Positions 53,857 through 63,901 are shown, counted from the first letter of the stretch. The stretch: 64,000 nucleotides of DNA from Desulfitobacterium chlororespirans DSM 11544 (GCF_900143285.1 NZ_FRDN01000006.1:248001-312000), one strand, 5' to 3'. The notes: generated by a model not told the origin, from the letters alone. Numbers and translations: made by a program.

Positions 53857-55759
53857 GAACCTGACCCCCTCTGCGCTTTTGTTCCAGATAGACCAATAAA
53901 ACGGAGATATCCGCCGGCGTCACTCCTGTAATCCGAGTAGCCTGACCCATATTAAAAGGTGCAACCTCTTTCAGCCTTTGCCGTCCCTCTGTAGATAATC
54001 CCTTAATCTCATCATAAACAATATCCTCAGGGATTAAGCGCTCTTCCATCTTAGCGAAGCGCTCAATTTCGGCAAGCTGTTTTTCAATATAGCCCGCATA
54101 CTTGATTTCAATCCCCGCTTCCAGCAGCGCTTCTTCATCATAGGACCCCAGCTGAGGCATAAGCTGTTTAATTTCGTTAATCGTAATTTCCGGTCTTCTC
54201 ATCAGTTCCTCGCCGCTGATGCCGCCATGAACTGCCGCGGAATGAACCCCTGCCAAAACCTCTGCCAAATGTTCATTAAGAGGTGAAAAAGTAGTTCCCC
54301 GCCATAAGGCATTAATTTCAGCGATGGCTGCCTTTTTCTTTTCAAAAGCCGCCCAGCGCTCATCCTTAACCAAACCGATCTCTCTGCCCCGGGGAGTTAA
54401 GCGCAGATCCGCATTGTCCTGACGGAGAATCAAACGATACTCCGCTCGGGAAGTCAGCAACCGATAAGGCTCCTTGACCCCTTTATTGACCAAGTCATCG
54501 ATCAATACGCCCAGGTAACCTTCAGAGCGGCGGACGATAAAAGGTTCCTTCCCTTGAACCCGCAGTGCTGCATTAATTCCTGCCAATAAACCCTGGGCCG
54601 CCGCTTCCTCATAACCGGAGGTCCCATTAAGCTGCCCTGCCGTGAAAAGTCCGGGAATCTTGCGCACTTCCAGGCTCAGGGAAAGCTGATAGGGCTTCAC
54701 ATAATCATACTCTATAGCATAGCCGGGACGCAAAAGTTCGGCCTTCTCCAACCCGGGAACACTATGGATAATATCATACTGTACTTCCTCCGGCATGCTG
54801 GTGGATAATCCTGCCACATAGAGTTCGTCACTATCCCAGCCCTCAGGTTCGAGGAAGATTTGATGAGAAGGACGATCGGCAAAGCGCACAACTTTATCTT
54901 CGATCGAAGGACAATAGCGGGGGCCAATACCTTCGATTTTTCCTGAGTATAAGGGGGCCCGGTGAATATTATCCTGGATGATCTGATGAGTCTCCGGTGT
55001 GGTATACCCTAACCAACAAGGAATTTGTTTGTCCACATCACGACCCCAAAACATGCTTTGGGTGGGCATAAAAGAATAACGCCAGGGAACAGGATCCCCA
55101 GGCTGGACAGTAAACTTGGTGTAATCCACAGAGCGGCGATGAATCCGCGGTGGTGTCCCTGTTTTAAAACGTCCCAGCTCCAAGCCAAGATCTTTTAAGG
55201 CACCGGAAAGGTTCATGGCTGTCTGCTGTCCATTAGGGCCCCCTTCATACATAGCATCGCCGATAATGATCCGTCCCCGCAAATAGGTCCCACTGGTTAA
55301 AATCACATTGGGCGCAGCATAGAAGGCTCCTGTCCGCGTTACGACACCGCTCACTTCCCCATCTTCGGTTTTGATGCGCTCTACCAAAGCCTGGTGAAGA
55401 ACTAAATGTTCCTGACCTAAAATAGCATTGCGCATATGAAGATGATAGGCTTGCTTATCGGACTGGATCCGCAAAGCATGAACCGCCGGGCCTTTTCCCG
55501 TATTCAACATACGGACCTGCAGGGATGTCTCATCGGCGGTAATGCCCATTTGCCCGCCTAAAGCATCGATCTCCCTGACTAAATGGCCTTTGGCCGGCCC
55601 TCCCAAAGAGGGGTTGCAATCCATATGGGCTATATTATCTAAGCTGAGGGTGATCAACAAGGTTCGGCAACCCATACGTGCGGCAGCCAAAGCCGCTTCA
55701 CAGCCCGCATGTCCGGCGCCTACCACAATCACATCATAGTTTCCCGCCAAATATTCCAC
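53846..55759 (-). CDS. mnmG: tRNA uridine-34 5-carboxymethylaminomethyl modification enzyme MnmG (GidA)
   Basis: A 637-residue FAD protein that, with MnmE, installs the cmnm5 group at wobble U34. It starts NYDVIVVGAGHAGCEAAL, with the conserved MDCNPSLGGPAKGHLVREID and the FKTGTPPRIHRRSVDY motif. I chose the GTG at 55759 because AGGAGG lies 4-5 nt upstream; the TTG at 55783 overlaps mnmE. It lies 8 bp past mnmE. Confidence 0.97.
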   Translation of the reverse strand: MEYLAGNYDVIVVGAGHAGCEAALAAARMGCRTLLITLSLDNIAHMDCNPSLGGPAKGHLVREIDALGGQMGITADETSLQVRMLNTGKGPAVHALRIQSDKQAYHLHMRNAILGQEHLVLHQALVERIKTEDGEVSGVVTRTGAFYAAPNVILTSGTYLRGRIIIGDAMYEGGPNGQQTAMNLSGALKDLGLELGRFKTGTPPRIHRRSVDYTKFTVQPGDPVPWRYSFMPTQSMFWGRDVDKQIPCWLGYTTPETHQIIQDNIHRAPLYSGKIEGIGPRYCPSIEDKVVRFADRPSHQIFLEPEGWDSDELYVAGLSTSMPEEVQYDIIHSVPGLEKAELLRPGYAIEYDYVKPYQLSLSLEVRKIPGLFTAGQLNGTSGYEEAAAQGLLAGINAALRVQGKEPFIVRRSEGYLGVLIDDLVNKGVKEPYRLLTSRAEYRLILRQDNADLRLTPRGREIGLVKDERWAAFEKKKAAIAEINALWRGTTFSPLNEHLAEVLAGVHSAAVHGGISGEELMRRPEITINEIKQLMPQLGSYDEEALLEAGIEIKYAGYIEKQLAEIERFAKMEERLIPEDIVYDEIKGLSTEGRQRLKEVAPFNMGQATRITGVTPADISVLLVYLEQKRRGGQVHAT

Positions 55760-55767
55760 GGTTCCTC

Positions 55768-57147
55768 CTACTTTCCAATACAAAATCGTGAGAAAATATC
55801 ATCCAGCAAGGACTCTTCAACACTATCCCCCGTCATTTGGGAAATTTCCTGAAGAGCCTGACGGATATCAATGGATACGATATCCCAGGGAAGGCCGTTC
55901 TTAACCGAATCCCAACCGTTTGTCAAGGCTGATGCAGCTCTCTCTAAGGCCGTGATTTGACGGATATTGGAGATTAAAGGCTCTTTACTTTTTTCTGCTT
56001 TACCTTGATAGACCCTATGTTTAATCTCTCTCTCCAACTGCTTAAAGCCCAAATTTTCTTTCACCGAAAAAGGAATCCAAACTCCTTGCTGAGTGGGGTA
56101 GTTCTGAAGAACTTCCTCCGCCTGTTCCCGGCCGACCATAAGGTCCATTTTATTAATTAAAACGATCACATCTTGATCATACTGACTTAAAATCTTCAGC
56201 TCTTCAGCCTTAAGCTCTTGGCCGGCCTGAATGATCAGAAGAATCAGTTCGGCTTTCTCCATAGCTTTCCAGGATCGCTCAATACCCAGTTTTTCAACGA
56301 GATCCTCGCTTTCACGAATTCCCGCCGTATCCACCAGCTGCAAAAGTATACCGCCGATAGTGACCGATTCCCGAATCTCATCCCGGGTCGTACCCGGTAT
56401 GTCTGTAACAATAGCCCTCTCTTCCCCCATCAAAGCATTAAGCAGACTGGATTTGCCCACATTAGGCTGTCCGACAATCACCGTCAGCATGCCTTCCCGG
56501 AGGATTCTTCCCGTCTTGCTCCCTTCAAGCAAATCACGAGCCAGCTCAAGTCCCTTACTGATGCGCTGGAGAAGGGCATCCCGATCCAAACTTTCCACAT
56601 CATCTTCAGGAAAATCAATACCGGCCTCAATAAAAGCCAGGGTCTCCATAACCTGATCCTTAAGCAAAACGATTTTTTGAGAAAGCAAGCCATCCATCTG
56701 AGCAAGGGCCAGATCGGCTGAACTGTCCGTTTTGGCTGAAATCAAATCCACAACAGCCTCAGCCTGAATTAAATCCAGCTTGCCATTAAGAAAGGCGCGC
56801 TTCGTGAATTCTCCGGCTTCAGCAAGACGTGCCCCCAAACGTACGCATTCTCTCATAATCCGCTCGGCGATATAAAGACCGCCATGACAATTGATCTCAT
56901 AGACATCTTCCCCTGTATAAGAGCCTGGAGCTGACATTCTGCCGATGAGCACTTCATCCAGGACCTTTTCCCCGGCCCGAAAAAGACCTAAGTGCAATGT
57001 AAAATTGCTTTTTTCCCGCCAGCGCTGAGGGTGGTGAGGTGTAAAGGCTTGCTCAATGATCCCCTTCGCCTGAGGTCCGCTTATTCTTAAAACATGTATA
57101 CTTCCTTCACCTACAGCCGTAGCTAAAGCAATAATCGTATCATCCAT
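55768..57147 (-). CDS. mnmE: tRNA modification GTPase MnmE (TrmE)
   Basis: A 459-residue GTPase: N-terminal formyl-THF-binding domain (IALATAVGEGSIHVLRISG), helical domain with inserted G domain (VGQPNVGKSSLLNALMGEER, DIPGTTRDEIRE, DTAGI, NKMD) and the invariant C-terminal FCIGK carrying the catalytic Cys. It works with MnmG, the next gene. The ATG at 57147 has TTGGAGCGG upstream. Confidence 0.97.
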   Translation of the reverse strand: MDDTIIALATAVGEGSIHVLRISGPQAKGIIEQAFTPHHPQRWREKSNFTLHLGLFRAGEKVLDEVLIGRMSAPGSYTGEDVYEINCHGGLYIAERIMRECVRLGARLAEAGEFTKRAFLNGKLDLIQAEAVVDLISAKTDSSADLALAQMDGLLSQKIVLLKDQVMETLAFIEAGIDFPEDDVESLDRDALLQRISKGLELARDLLEGSKTGRILREGMLTVIVGQPNVGKSSLLNALMGEERAIVTDIPGTTRDEIRESVTIGGILLQLVDTAGIRESEDLVEKLGIERSWKAMEKAELILLIIQAGQELKAEELKILSQYDQDVIVLINKMDLMVGREQAEEVLQNYPTQQGVWIPFSVKENLGFKQLEREIKHRVYQGKAEKSKEPLISNIRQITALERAASALTNGWDSVKNGLPWDIVSIDIRQALQEISQMTGDSVEESLLDDIFSRFCIGK

Positions 57148-57227
57148 GGGATCCGCTCCAATTCAATCAATATCCAAAACTGCTCCTGCCTAATATACCA
57201 TGAAAGGCAGTGCCTAATACAAAAAAA

Positions 57228-57247
57228 GAGGGGTAGCCTTACCCCTC
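57228..57247 (-). terminator. Terminator overlapping the jag stop codon
   Basis: GAGGGGTA pairs with TACCCCTC around GCCT; the minus-strand stem is followed by TTTTTTTGT. The stem starts within the jag stop codon, so it divides the rpmH-jag unit from mnmE. Confidence 0.9.
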
Positions 57248-57884
57248 AGGAAATTTCTTTTGTCCGTTTTAAGGAAATAACCACTTTACGATTGGGTTCT
57301 TCACCTTCACTAAAGGTGGAGATCCGTGCATCATCCTGCAAAGCAGTATGGATAATCCTTCTTTCATGAGGATTCATAGGTTCTAAGACAACACGAGTTC
57401 CGGTACGCTTTACTTTATCAGATAACCGCTTGGCTAAGCGGACTAAGGTCTCTTCCCGCCGCTGACGATACCCTTCCACATCAATAATAACACGAACCTT
57501 TTCGGCAAGCTGCTTAGCTACAGCAAGATTGGATAAGTACTGAAGAGCTTCCAGAGTATCTCCCCTACGGCCGATTAAGATGCCCAGTTCTTCACCGGAA
57601 ATATCAATGAGCCAATGCTGCCCTTGTTGTTTATAGTTAAACTCAGCAATGACACCCATTGAGTCACACACATCTTTAAGAAACGAACAGGCCAGCTCAC
57701 CCGGACAATCTTCATAATTGACGCGCACTTTGGCAAGGGTGGTTCCCAGCAACCCGAAAAGTCCCTTTTTCATAGGCTCTTCCAACACTTCAATCCTTAC
57801 CCGGTCTCGCTCAACTCCTAATTCGTTCAGACAAGCATTAATAGCTTCTTCGACAGTTTTACCTGTTTTCTCAGCAAATCTCAT
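57246..57884 (-). CDS. jag: RNA-binding protein Jag (KhpB)
   Basis: A 212-residue protein: N-terminal Jag domain (FAEKTGKTVEEAINACLNEL), KH domain (GILIGRRGDTLEALQYLSNL) and R3H domain (RRIIHTALQDDARISTFSEG). It is an RNA chaperone-like factor linked to SpoIIIJ/YidC and cell division. The ATG at 57884 has AAAGGGAGG. It follows yidC by 21 bp. Confidence 0.96.
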   Translation of the reverse strand: MRFAEKTGKTVEEAINACLNELGVERDRVRIEVLEEPMKKGLFGLLGTTLAKVRVNYEDCPGELACSFLKDVCDSMGVIAEFNYKQQGQHWLIDISGEELGILIGRRGDTLEALQYLSNLAVAKQLAEKVRVIIDVEGYRQRREETLVRLAKRLSDKVKRTGTRVVLEPMNPHERRIIHTALQDDARISTFSEGEEPNRKVVISLKRTKEIS

Positions 57885-57905
57885 GGATATCCTCCCTTTG
57901 TAACT

Positions 57906-58601
57906 CTATGCAACCTCAACCTGTTCTTTATTCAGTTTGCGATTAATATAAAGCTGTTGAAAAACAGAAACAATATTCATCGTAAAGAAGTACAAACCAA
58001 GGCCTGATGGCACGGTCCAAGTAATATAGGCCATAAACAGAGGCATGAAATAAAGCATCATCTTTTGCGTCGACTGAGCAGGATCAGGTTTTCCAGTGTT
58101 ATTTTGAGCCTTCATAGCCGGATTGGACGCTGTAGTAAGCTTCGTCTGTAAAAAGGTTGTAGCGCCTGCCAGGATGGCGAGAACCAAGTTGCCGTTCTCG
58201 GTGATGCTGAACCATAAAAACATCGCTTGACTGGGATCGGCAATATAATTGTCAAAATGAAAGAGAGTATTATACAAAGCCCAGAAAATCGGCAATTGAA
58301 CAAGTAAAGGCAGACAGCCCCCGGCCGGATTGAGATTATGCTGCTTATAAAGCGCCATCGTTTCCTGATTGAGCTTTTCGGGGTTGCTTTTATATTTTTT
58401 CTGAATTTCCTGAAGCTTAGGCTGAATCTCCATGGTCTTGCGCATGGACTTCATCTGCTTCCAGGTAAGAGGGTAAATCAACGTCTTAATAATAATGGTG
58501 AGAAGAATAATCGCCAAGCCATAGCTGGCGAAACCAACCAAATCGGTTAAATTATATAACCACTTCAGCAATTCGGTCATCCATCCGACAAATGTACTCA
58601 C
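57906..58601 (-). CDS. yidC: Membrane protein insertase YidC (SpoIIIJ)
   Basis: A 231-residue insertase with five membrane helices; signature YGLAIILLTIIIKTLIYPL, then NPAGGCLPLLVQLPIFWALY. TM1 contains the hydrophilic-groove positions of the YidC/Oxa1/SpoIIIJ family. It lacks a Cys lipobox, so the N terminus is a plain signal anchor. The GTG at 58601 has AAGGAGGG. Confidence 0.96.
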   Translation of the reverse strand: MSTFVGWMTELLKWLYNLTDLVGFASYGLAIILLTIIIKTLIYPLTWKQMKSMRKTMEIQPKLQEIQKKYKSNPEKLNQETMALYKQHNLNPAGGCLPLLVQLPIFWALYNTLFHFDNYIADPSQAMFLWFSITENGNLVLAILAGATTFLQTKLTTASNPAMKAQNNTGKPDPAQSTQKMMLYFMPLFMAYITWTVPSGLGLYFFTMNIVSVFQQLYINRKLNKEQVEVA

Positions 58602-58612
58602 AAAAACCCTCC

Positions 58613-58819
58613 TTAAACTGGATCATAACCACCAGGGTGAAAGGGATGGCATTTTAAAATCCTGATTAGGGATTTCCAACCGCCTTTAACAACCCCGTAC
58701 TTTTGTATCGCTTGAATAGAATATTCAGAACATGTGGGATAAAAACGACAGGATGGTCGTTTAAGAGGTGAAATATAACGTTGATAAATCCTAATCACAC
58801 CAATTAATAAACGCTTCAT
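58613..58819 (-). CDS. yidD: Membrane protein insertion efficiency factor YidD
   Basis: A 68-residue protein with the family core [20 protein letters not shown], then [19 protein letters not shown] and HPGGYDPV. It aids YidC-dependent insertion. The ATG at 58819 is used; a TTG directly before it at 58822 abuts the rnpA TGA and cannot be excluded. Confidence 0.95.
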   Translation of the reverse strand: MKRLLIGVIRIYQRYISPLKRPSCRFYPTCSEYSIQAIQKYGVVKGGWKSLIRILKCHPFHPGGYDPV

Positions 58820-58822
58820 CAA

Positions 58823-59158
58823 TCAACGGTCCTTTATAACCTTTGCTTTATATAAGCTTTTCAAAAGACTATTTTCTACTTGAGAATAGGAAACTCCTTT
58901 AATTGAAGAACGGGCAATACAAATTATTTGGGTATTTTCTTTCATCTCAGCAAGATGGAGCCGAATGACTTCTCTCATCAAACGTTTAGCCCGATTACGA
59001 ACGACGGCATTGCCGACCTTTTTGGAAGCAATAAACCCGAACCGTGAGGGGCCCTCTGCTACATAGATAACTACATATTTGCCGGAGAAACTTTTCCCTT
59101 GTGCAAAAACCTTTCTATAAAGAGATTTTTGACGCAATCTAAGATGTCTCTGCAACAT
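58823..59158 (-). CDS. rnpA: Ribonuclease P protein component
   Basis: A 111-residue RNase P protein that helps the catalytic RNA process tRNA 5' ends. It has the RNR motif GNAVVRNRAKRLMREVIR and FGFIASKKVG. The ATG at 59158 has GGAGGGG upstream; the frame to 59176 starts with TTG and has no site. It ends where yidD begins. Confidence 0.97.
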   Translation of the reverse strand: MLQRHLRLRQKSLYRKVFAQGKSFSGKYVVIYVAEGPSRFGFIASKKVGNAVVRNRAKRLMREVIRLHLAEMKENTQIICIARSSIKGVSYSQVENSLLKSLYKAKVIKDR

Positions 59159-59283
59159 GGCCCCTCCGTAATTCAAAACATTCTAACCCTAGTTTTACTC
59201 ACAAACTTCAGAATAAACCTATTTCTGAAAGAAAAGATAGCAACTATCCCTATTCATTTGAAAAAGGCCACAAGATTGCGGCC

Positions 59284-59418
59284 TTAAGCTGATAATTTCT
59301 TCCGCCCTTTTAAACGACGGCGTTTAAGCACGTTTCTTCCTGATGTACTGCTCATTCTCTCTAAAAAACCATGTACTCTTTTATGACGACGATTCTTCGG
59401 CTGATAAGTCCGCTTCAT
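59284..59418 (-). CDS. rpmH: 50S ribosomal protein L34
   Basis: A 44-residue L34: [19 protein letters not shown], ending in [14 protein letters not shown]. It begins the leftward rpmH-rnpA-yidD-yidC-jag unit that flanks the origin in most bacteria. AAGGAGG lies before the ATG at 59418. Confidence 0.98.
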   Translation of the reverse strand: MKRTYQPKNRRHKRVHGFLERMSSTSGRNVLKRRRLKGRKKLSA

Positions 59419-59773
59419 ACAGCTATTGCACCTCCTTCAAGGGAAAAAACAAATAAAAATTGCACATCTCTAGAGATTATACTCTAAGTTTTTTAGCCCT
59501 GTCAAGCAGAGTCTACAATTAGATTGTGGATAACTTGACCGCTGAAAAAGTTATCCACCTGTGAATAAATTTATATTAGGACTAACTTCCTGTTGATAAC
59601 CCTAAAAAAAATTGGTATTATGATTTTACACCGCCTTTAATTTCCATGCTCTCGTTTCCATCATTTGTACACAGCAATAATTTTAGTGAGTTATCCACAA
59701 ATGTGTATAAGTTTGTGTATAACTTTTTTATTGTCATATTTTCTACATCATTAGACAAAGGGAGGTCCACTGA
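59419..59773. other. oriC part 1: DnaA-box cluster between rpmH and dnaA
   Basis: Seven DnaA-box-like 9-mers: 59525-59533 and 59691-59699 match TTATCCACA exactly; 59551-59559 (TTATCCACC), 59591-59599 (TTATCAACA), 59560-59568 (TTATTCACA), 59702-59710 and 59714-59722 (TTATACACA) are near matches. The dnaA and rpmH promoters must also lie here. This is the incA/B-type half of a bipartite origin. Confidence 0.9.
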
Positions 59774-61123
59774 ATGCCACCCCGTTCTCTACAAGTACTT
59801 TGGCAAGAAACCCTATCAAAACTGGAAAATGAACTTTCTAAACCAAGTTTTGAAACCTGGCTCAGTTCCACATACCTCCTTGATATTGAAGGGGACACTC
59901 TGATCGTCAGCGTACCCAATGAATTTGCCAAGGATTGGCTGGAGAGCCGTTATGCCCCCATCATTCGCTCCACAGTTCAATCCATCCTTGGCCAATCCAT
60001 GAATTTGCGCTTTATTGTCACTTCAATGCATGAAACATCACAACCAGGAGACAATCAAAACAAAGCTCCTTCTGGTCCTAAAGCGGAACCCGCGGACAAT
60101 AAAACCCTCAATTCAAAGTATACCTTTGACACCTTTGTCATTGGCAACAGCAACCGCTTTGCCCATGCCGCCGCTCTGGCTGTAGCCGAGTCTCCCGCCC
60201 TGGCTTACAATCCACTATTTATCTATGGCGGCGTCGGCTTAGGCAAGACTCACCTGATGCACGCTATCGGCAATGCTGTCATTCAGCGCTCCCCCAGCAC
60301 CAGGGTCCTCTATGTCTCCAGTGAAAAATTCACCAATGAACTCATTGAGTCCATCCGTGATCAAAATCCCATTGAATTTCGCAATCATTACCGCAATGTG
60401 GATATTTTGTTGATTGACGATATCCAATTTCTTGCCGGTAAAGAAGGGACCCAGGAGGAGTTCTTCCATACCTTTAACGCCCTCCATGATGCCAATAAAC
60501 AAATTATTATTTCCTCCGACCGTCCTCCTAAAGAAATCCCCACCCTTGAAGATCGCTTGCGTTCCCGTTTTGAATGGGGATTGATCACAGATATCCAAGC
60601 GCCGGATTTGGAGACGCGCATCGCTATCCTGAGAAAAAAAGCCAAGCTGGAAAACCTGCAAGTGGCCAATGAAGTCATGGTCTATATCGCGGACAAAATT
60701 CACTCCAATATCAGAGAGCTGGAAGGAGCTTTAATCCGAGTGATGGCCGTAGGCTCCTTAACTTCCAACCCGATCACTGTTGAGACGGCAGCCGAAGCTC
60801 TTAAGGATATTATTCCGGTCAGCACTCCTAAAGAAATCACCATTGAAATGATTCAACAAGCCGTCGCCGATTTTTATCATCTGTCTTTAGGTGAGTTTAA
60901 GGCCAAAAAGAGAACCCGGGCTGTGGCTTTTCCACGTCAGATCGCCATGTATTTATCCAGAGAACTGACCGACAATTCTTTACCCAGGATTGGTGATGAA
61001 TTTGGGGGAAGAGATCATACCACCGTTCTTCATGCCTATGATAAAATCTCCGAGAACCGCCAAAAAGATCCTCTCTTGGATAGGAAAATTAATGAAATCA
61101 TTCAAATGATCCAATCCCTCTAG
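59774..61123 (+). CDS. dnaA: Chromosomal replication initiator DnaA
   Basis: A 449-residue initiator: N-terminal domain I ([20 protein letters not shown]), AAA+ domain with Walker [17 protein letters not shown] and Walker [10 protein letters not shown], and a C-terminal HTH with the DnaA signature [15 protein letters not shown]. The ATG at 59774 has GGGAGG 8 nt upstream. DnaA boxes flank the gene on both sides. Confidence 0.98.
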   Translation: MPPRSLQVLWQETLSKLENELSKPSFETWLSSTYLLDIEGDTLIVSVPNEFAKDWLESRYAPIIRSTVQSILGQSMNLRFIVTSMHETSQPGDNQNKAPSGPKAEPADNKTLNSKYTFDTFVIGNSNRFAHAAALAVAESPALAYNPLFIYGGVGLGKTHLMHAIGNAVIQRSPSTRVLYVSSEKFTNELIESIRDQNPIEFRNHYRNVDILLIDDIQFLAGKEGTQEEFFHTFNALHDANKQIIISSDRPPKEIPTLEDRLRSRFEWGLITDIQAPDLETRIAILRKKAKLENLQVANEVMVYIADKIHSNIRELEGALIRVMAVGSLTSNPITVETAAEALKDIIPVSTPKEITIEMIQQAVADFYHLSLGEFKAKKRTRAVAFPRQIAMYLSRELTDNSLPRIGDEFGGRDHTTVLHAYDKISENRQKDPLLDRKINEIIQMIQSL

Positions 61124-61378
61124 TTGGGGTTATCTATGTGTATAAAGTGTTTATCCTTTTGGGATAGATTTTATATAAAAACGAGTTTGTTAACATGTGG
61201 ATAAATTCAAGGATTAATTCACATGTTTTTACTCATTCCTAACCCTGAGCATCTGCCGGACAAGCTGCATTATCCACATTGAGACAAGCTATAGTACTAA
61301 TACGACTAAATTAATAGCTTATTATTGTTCCCCTAAAAATATTCCACTGTTGATAAGTTTTTTGAGGAGGCTGCTTTC
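61124..61378. other. oriC part 2: dnaA-dnaN region with DnaA boxes and likely unwinding site
   Basis: DnaA boxes: 61196-61204 and 61270-61278 (TTATCCACA), 61137-61145 (TTATACACA), 61348-61356 (TTATCAACA). After the box at 61270, 13 bp on, TAGTACTAATACGACTAA (61292-61309) reads as TA-initial triplets like DnaA-trios, followed by AT-rich DNA. This matches the unwinding side of the B. subtilis origin. Confidence 0.85.
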
Positions 61379-62482
61379 ATGAAAATTTATTGTGCCAAGG
61401 ACTCCCTAATCACGGGAGTGAATACTGTCCAAAAAGCAGTATCAAATAAAAACACCTTGCCTGTTCTTCAAGGGATTATGATTAAAGCTGAAGGACAATC
61501 CTTGATCTTCGAAGCGACGGATTTAGAAATTGGCATCCGCTGCGTCGTTCCGGCTCAGGTTGAAAAAGAAGGCGTTGTGGTTCTTCCTTCCCGGCTTTTT
61601 TCCGATCTAGTGCGCAAGCTGCCCGATGTTCTGATCGAACTGGAGCTGCAAAATGATGTAATCAATATTCATTACAATGAATCGGATTTATCCCTCAGAG
61701 GCTATGACCCGGAGGAATTTCCTTTATTACCGGATCTCTTTGATGCGGAAACCTTTAACTTACCTGTTTCCATTTTTAAAACCATGATTAAGCAGACTAT
61801 TTTTGCTTGTTCCGCTGAGGAGAGCCGTCCTGTGTTTACAGGCTGCCTTCTCCAGATTGAAGATGGAAACTTACGTTTAATTGCTACGGATACCCATCGT
61901 TTGGCTTACCGGATTGCCGAAATTTCTAATCCTGAACAGATCAAGTTTCAGGGTATTATTCCTGCCAAAACCTTGGGGGAAATCTATCGCTTGCTCAGGG
62001 ATGAGGATGAACATTTATTCATCCGCTTTAATCAGGCGCAAATTGTGTTTCAGTTTGGAGCTGTCCATCTCCTCTCCCGTTTAATTGAAGGACAATTCCC
62101 CAATTATAAACAAGTTATCCCCCAATCCTGCCAAACGAAGGTTTTATTATCAGCGAAACTTTTTCAAGACTCTGTAGAAAGAGCTTCTTTGTTAGCCCGG
62201 GATGGGAGCCATACCAGTATTATCAAACTTTCAGTGGATACAGAACGACTGTCCATTGATCAGACCTCAGAATTAGGTAAGATTTCTGAGCAGATGGAAG
62301 TAAAAAAAGAGGGCAATGACGTCAAGATTGCTTTTAATTCCAAATTTTTATTGGATGTGCTTAAAATTATTGATTCTGAAGAGATCGTTTTTGAATTGTC
62401 GGGTTCTTACAGCCCGGGAATTATTCGTCCCGTTGATGATCCCAACTATCTCTATCTTGCTTTGCCTGTGCGGACCTCTTAA
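61379..62482 (+). CDS. dnaN: DNA polymerase III beta clamp
   Basis: A 367-residue sliding clamp of three similar domains: SNKNTLPVLQGIMIKAEG, then LIATDTHRLAYRIAEI, and the C-terminal VRPVDDPNYLYLALPVR-type ending with LPVR that binds client motifs. The ATG at 61379 has GAGGAGG 8 nt upstream. Confidence 0.98.
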   Translation: MKIYCAKDSLITGVNTVQKAVSNKNTLPVLQGIMIKAEGQSLIFEATDLEIGIRCVVPAQVEKEGVVVLPSRLFSDLVRKLPDVLIELELQNDVINIHYNESDLSLRGYDPEEFPLLPDLFDAETFNLPVSIFKTMIKQTIFACSAEESRPVFTGCLLQIEDGNLRLIATDTHRLAYRIAEISNPEQIKFQGIIPAKTLGEIYRLLRDEDEHLFIRFNQAQIVFQFGAVHLLSRLIEGQFPNYKQVIPQSCQTKVLLSAKLFQDSVERASLLARDGSHTSIIKLSVDTERLSIDQTSELGKISEQMEVKKEGNDVKIAFNSKFLLDVLKIIDSEEIVFELSGSYSPGIIRPVDDPNYLYLALPVRTS

Positions 62483-62496
62483 GCCGGCTGCTTACT

Positions 62497-63594
62497 ATGG
62501 AAATAAAATGGCTGCATTTAAAATCTTTTCGAAATTATCAGGATCAGGAAGTGGATTTTCGGCCAGGTTTAACGATCCTGCAAGGAGAAAATGGACAAGG
62601 AAAGACCAATATCCTGGAAGGTATTTATTATCTTTTAACTGGAAAGTCCTACCGTGTCCATCGGGAGCAGGAACTGGCCCGCTGGGGAGAGAATGAATTC
62701 CACCTCTACGGCGATTTCATCGTGCAGCGGCGAAAATTACGTTTAGAAAGCCATTATAAAGACAAAAGAAAAATTATTAAGATCAATCAAATTCCTTGTC
62801 GAAAATTATCTGAATATGTCGGTACCATTAATGTGGTTTTTTTTTCACCGGATGACCTGGTGATGATCAAAGGCGGGCCGGCTGAGCGGAGACGTTTTTT
62901 AGATTTACATATTGCTCAGCATCACTCCAAACATATTCAGCTTCTTAATGCCTATAACAAGGTGCTTCAGCAAAAAAATGCCCTCCTGAAACAAGGACAG
63001 GGAGGGAACAAAAGCCAGATTGCTCAGATTGAACTGTGGAATGAACAAATCCTCCGGATTGGCTCGGAAATTATCAGGAATCGCTGGGAGTTTACCGGCC
63101 TGCTTTCGCAAAAAGGCCAGGAAATCTATCGGCAGATTTCTTCAGGGAAAGAAGAGCTGACCATGGACTATCAGGCCTTGGGGAAAAATAATCTGGAGGA
63201 AGCTTTGGCTGCATTTCCTAAGCTCTTGGCAGAAAAGATGTCTTTGGAAATGGAAAGAAAGATGGTTTTAATCGGGCCCCATCGGGACGACATTCTTTTT
63301 AAGCTTAATGAGCGTTCGGCCCGTCTCTATGGCTCCCAAGGTCAGCAGCGCTCCATCGTTTTAAGTACTAAATTAGCGGAACTGGAAGTTATTCGCCAGG
63401 AAAAAGGCGACTATCCCTTGCTTTTGCTGGATGATGTGTTGTCTGAATTGGATCGATTTAGGAAAAGCTATTTATTAGACTATACAAAATCCTTGCAACA
63501 AACCATTATGACCATGACCAGTGCGGAAACCCTGACGCAAAGGGCATCCTTATTGCTCAAAGTAGAAAAAGGGCAGATTGGGAGGATTGATTAA
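62497..63594 (+). CDS. recF: DNA replication and repair protein RecF
   Basis: A 365-residue SMC-like ATPase that loads RecA at gaps: Walker A GENGQGKTNILEGIYY, signature GSQGQQRSIVLSTKLAEL and Walker B LLLLDDVLSELDR. It starts 14 bp after dnaN with no strong ribosome site of its own, suggesting coupled translation. Confidence 0.97.
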   Translation: MEIKWLHLKSFRNYQDQEVDFRPGLTILQGENGQGKTNILEGIYYLLTGKSYRVHREQELARWGENEFHLYGDFIVQRRKLRLESHYKDKRKIIKINQIPCRKLSEYVGTINVVFFSPDDLVMIKGGPAERRRFLDLHIAQHHSKHIQLLNAYNKVLQQKNALLKQGQGGNKSQIAQIELWNEQILRIGSEIIRNRWEFTGLLSQKGQEIYRQISSGKEELTMDYQALGKNNLEEALAAFPKLLAEKMSLEMERKMVLIGPHRDDILFKLNERSARLYGSQGQQRSIVLSTKLAELEVIRQEKGDYPLLLLDDVLSELDRFRKSYLLDYTKSLQQTIMTMTSAETLTQRASLLLKVEKGQIGRID

Positions 63595-63597
63595 TTT

Positions 63598-63855
63598 ATG
63601 TTTTTACATTTAGGCGGCGATATCCTGATTAATCAGGAAAAGATCATTGCTATTCTGGATTTGGAGACGGCGATGAGAAATTCAATTTCAGAGAATTTTT
63701 TAAATAAAATTAAAGAAAAACAAAAAATAAACTACATATCCGAAAAAGGTAAAGAAAAATCTTTAATTATTGCCAGCGACGGCAATTATTTTTCCCCTAT
63801 ATCATCAAGCACCTTATTAAAGCGATCCAGCTCCATGATCATCGGTGAAGAATAG
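63598..63855 (+). CDS. remB: RemB/YaaB-like regulator (DUF370 relative)
   Basis: An 85-residue protein matching B. subtilis YaaB/RemB in place (just after recF) and in start (MFLHLGGDILINQEKIIAIL). RemB helps activate biofilm-matrix genes in Bacillus; the role here is unknown. The ATG at 63598 has GGGAGG upstream. It ends in a terminator. Confidence 0.92.
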   Translation: MFLHLGGDILINQEKIIAILDLETAMRNSISENFLNKIKEKQKINYISEKGKEKSLIIASDGNYFSPISSSTLLKRSSSMIIGEE

Positions 63856-63865
63856 TAAGGATCAA

Positions 63866-63901
63866 AAAGAAACCTCTCTAAGTCTGCAGTGAGGTTTCTT
63901 T
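63866..63901 (+). terminator. Terminator after remB
   Basis: AAAGAAACCTC pairs with GAGGTTTCTTT around a 14-nt loop. It closes the dnaN-recF-remB unit. Confidence 0.85.
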
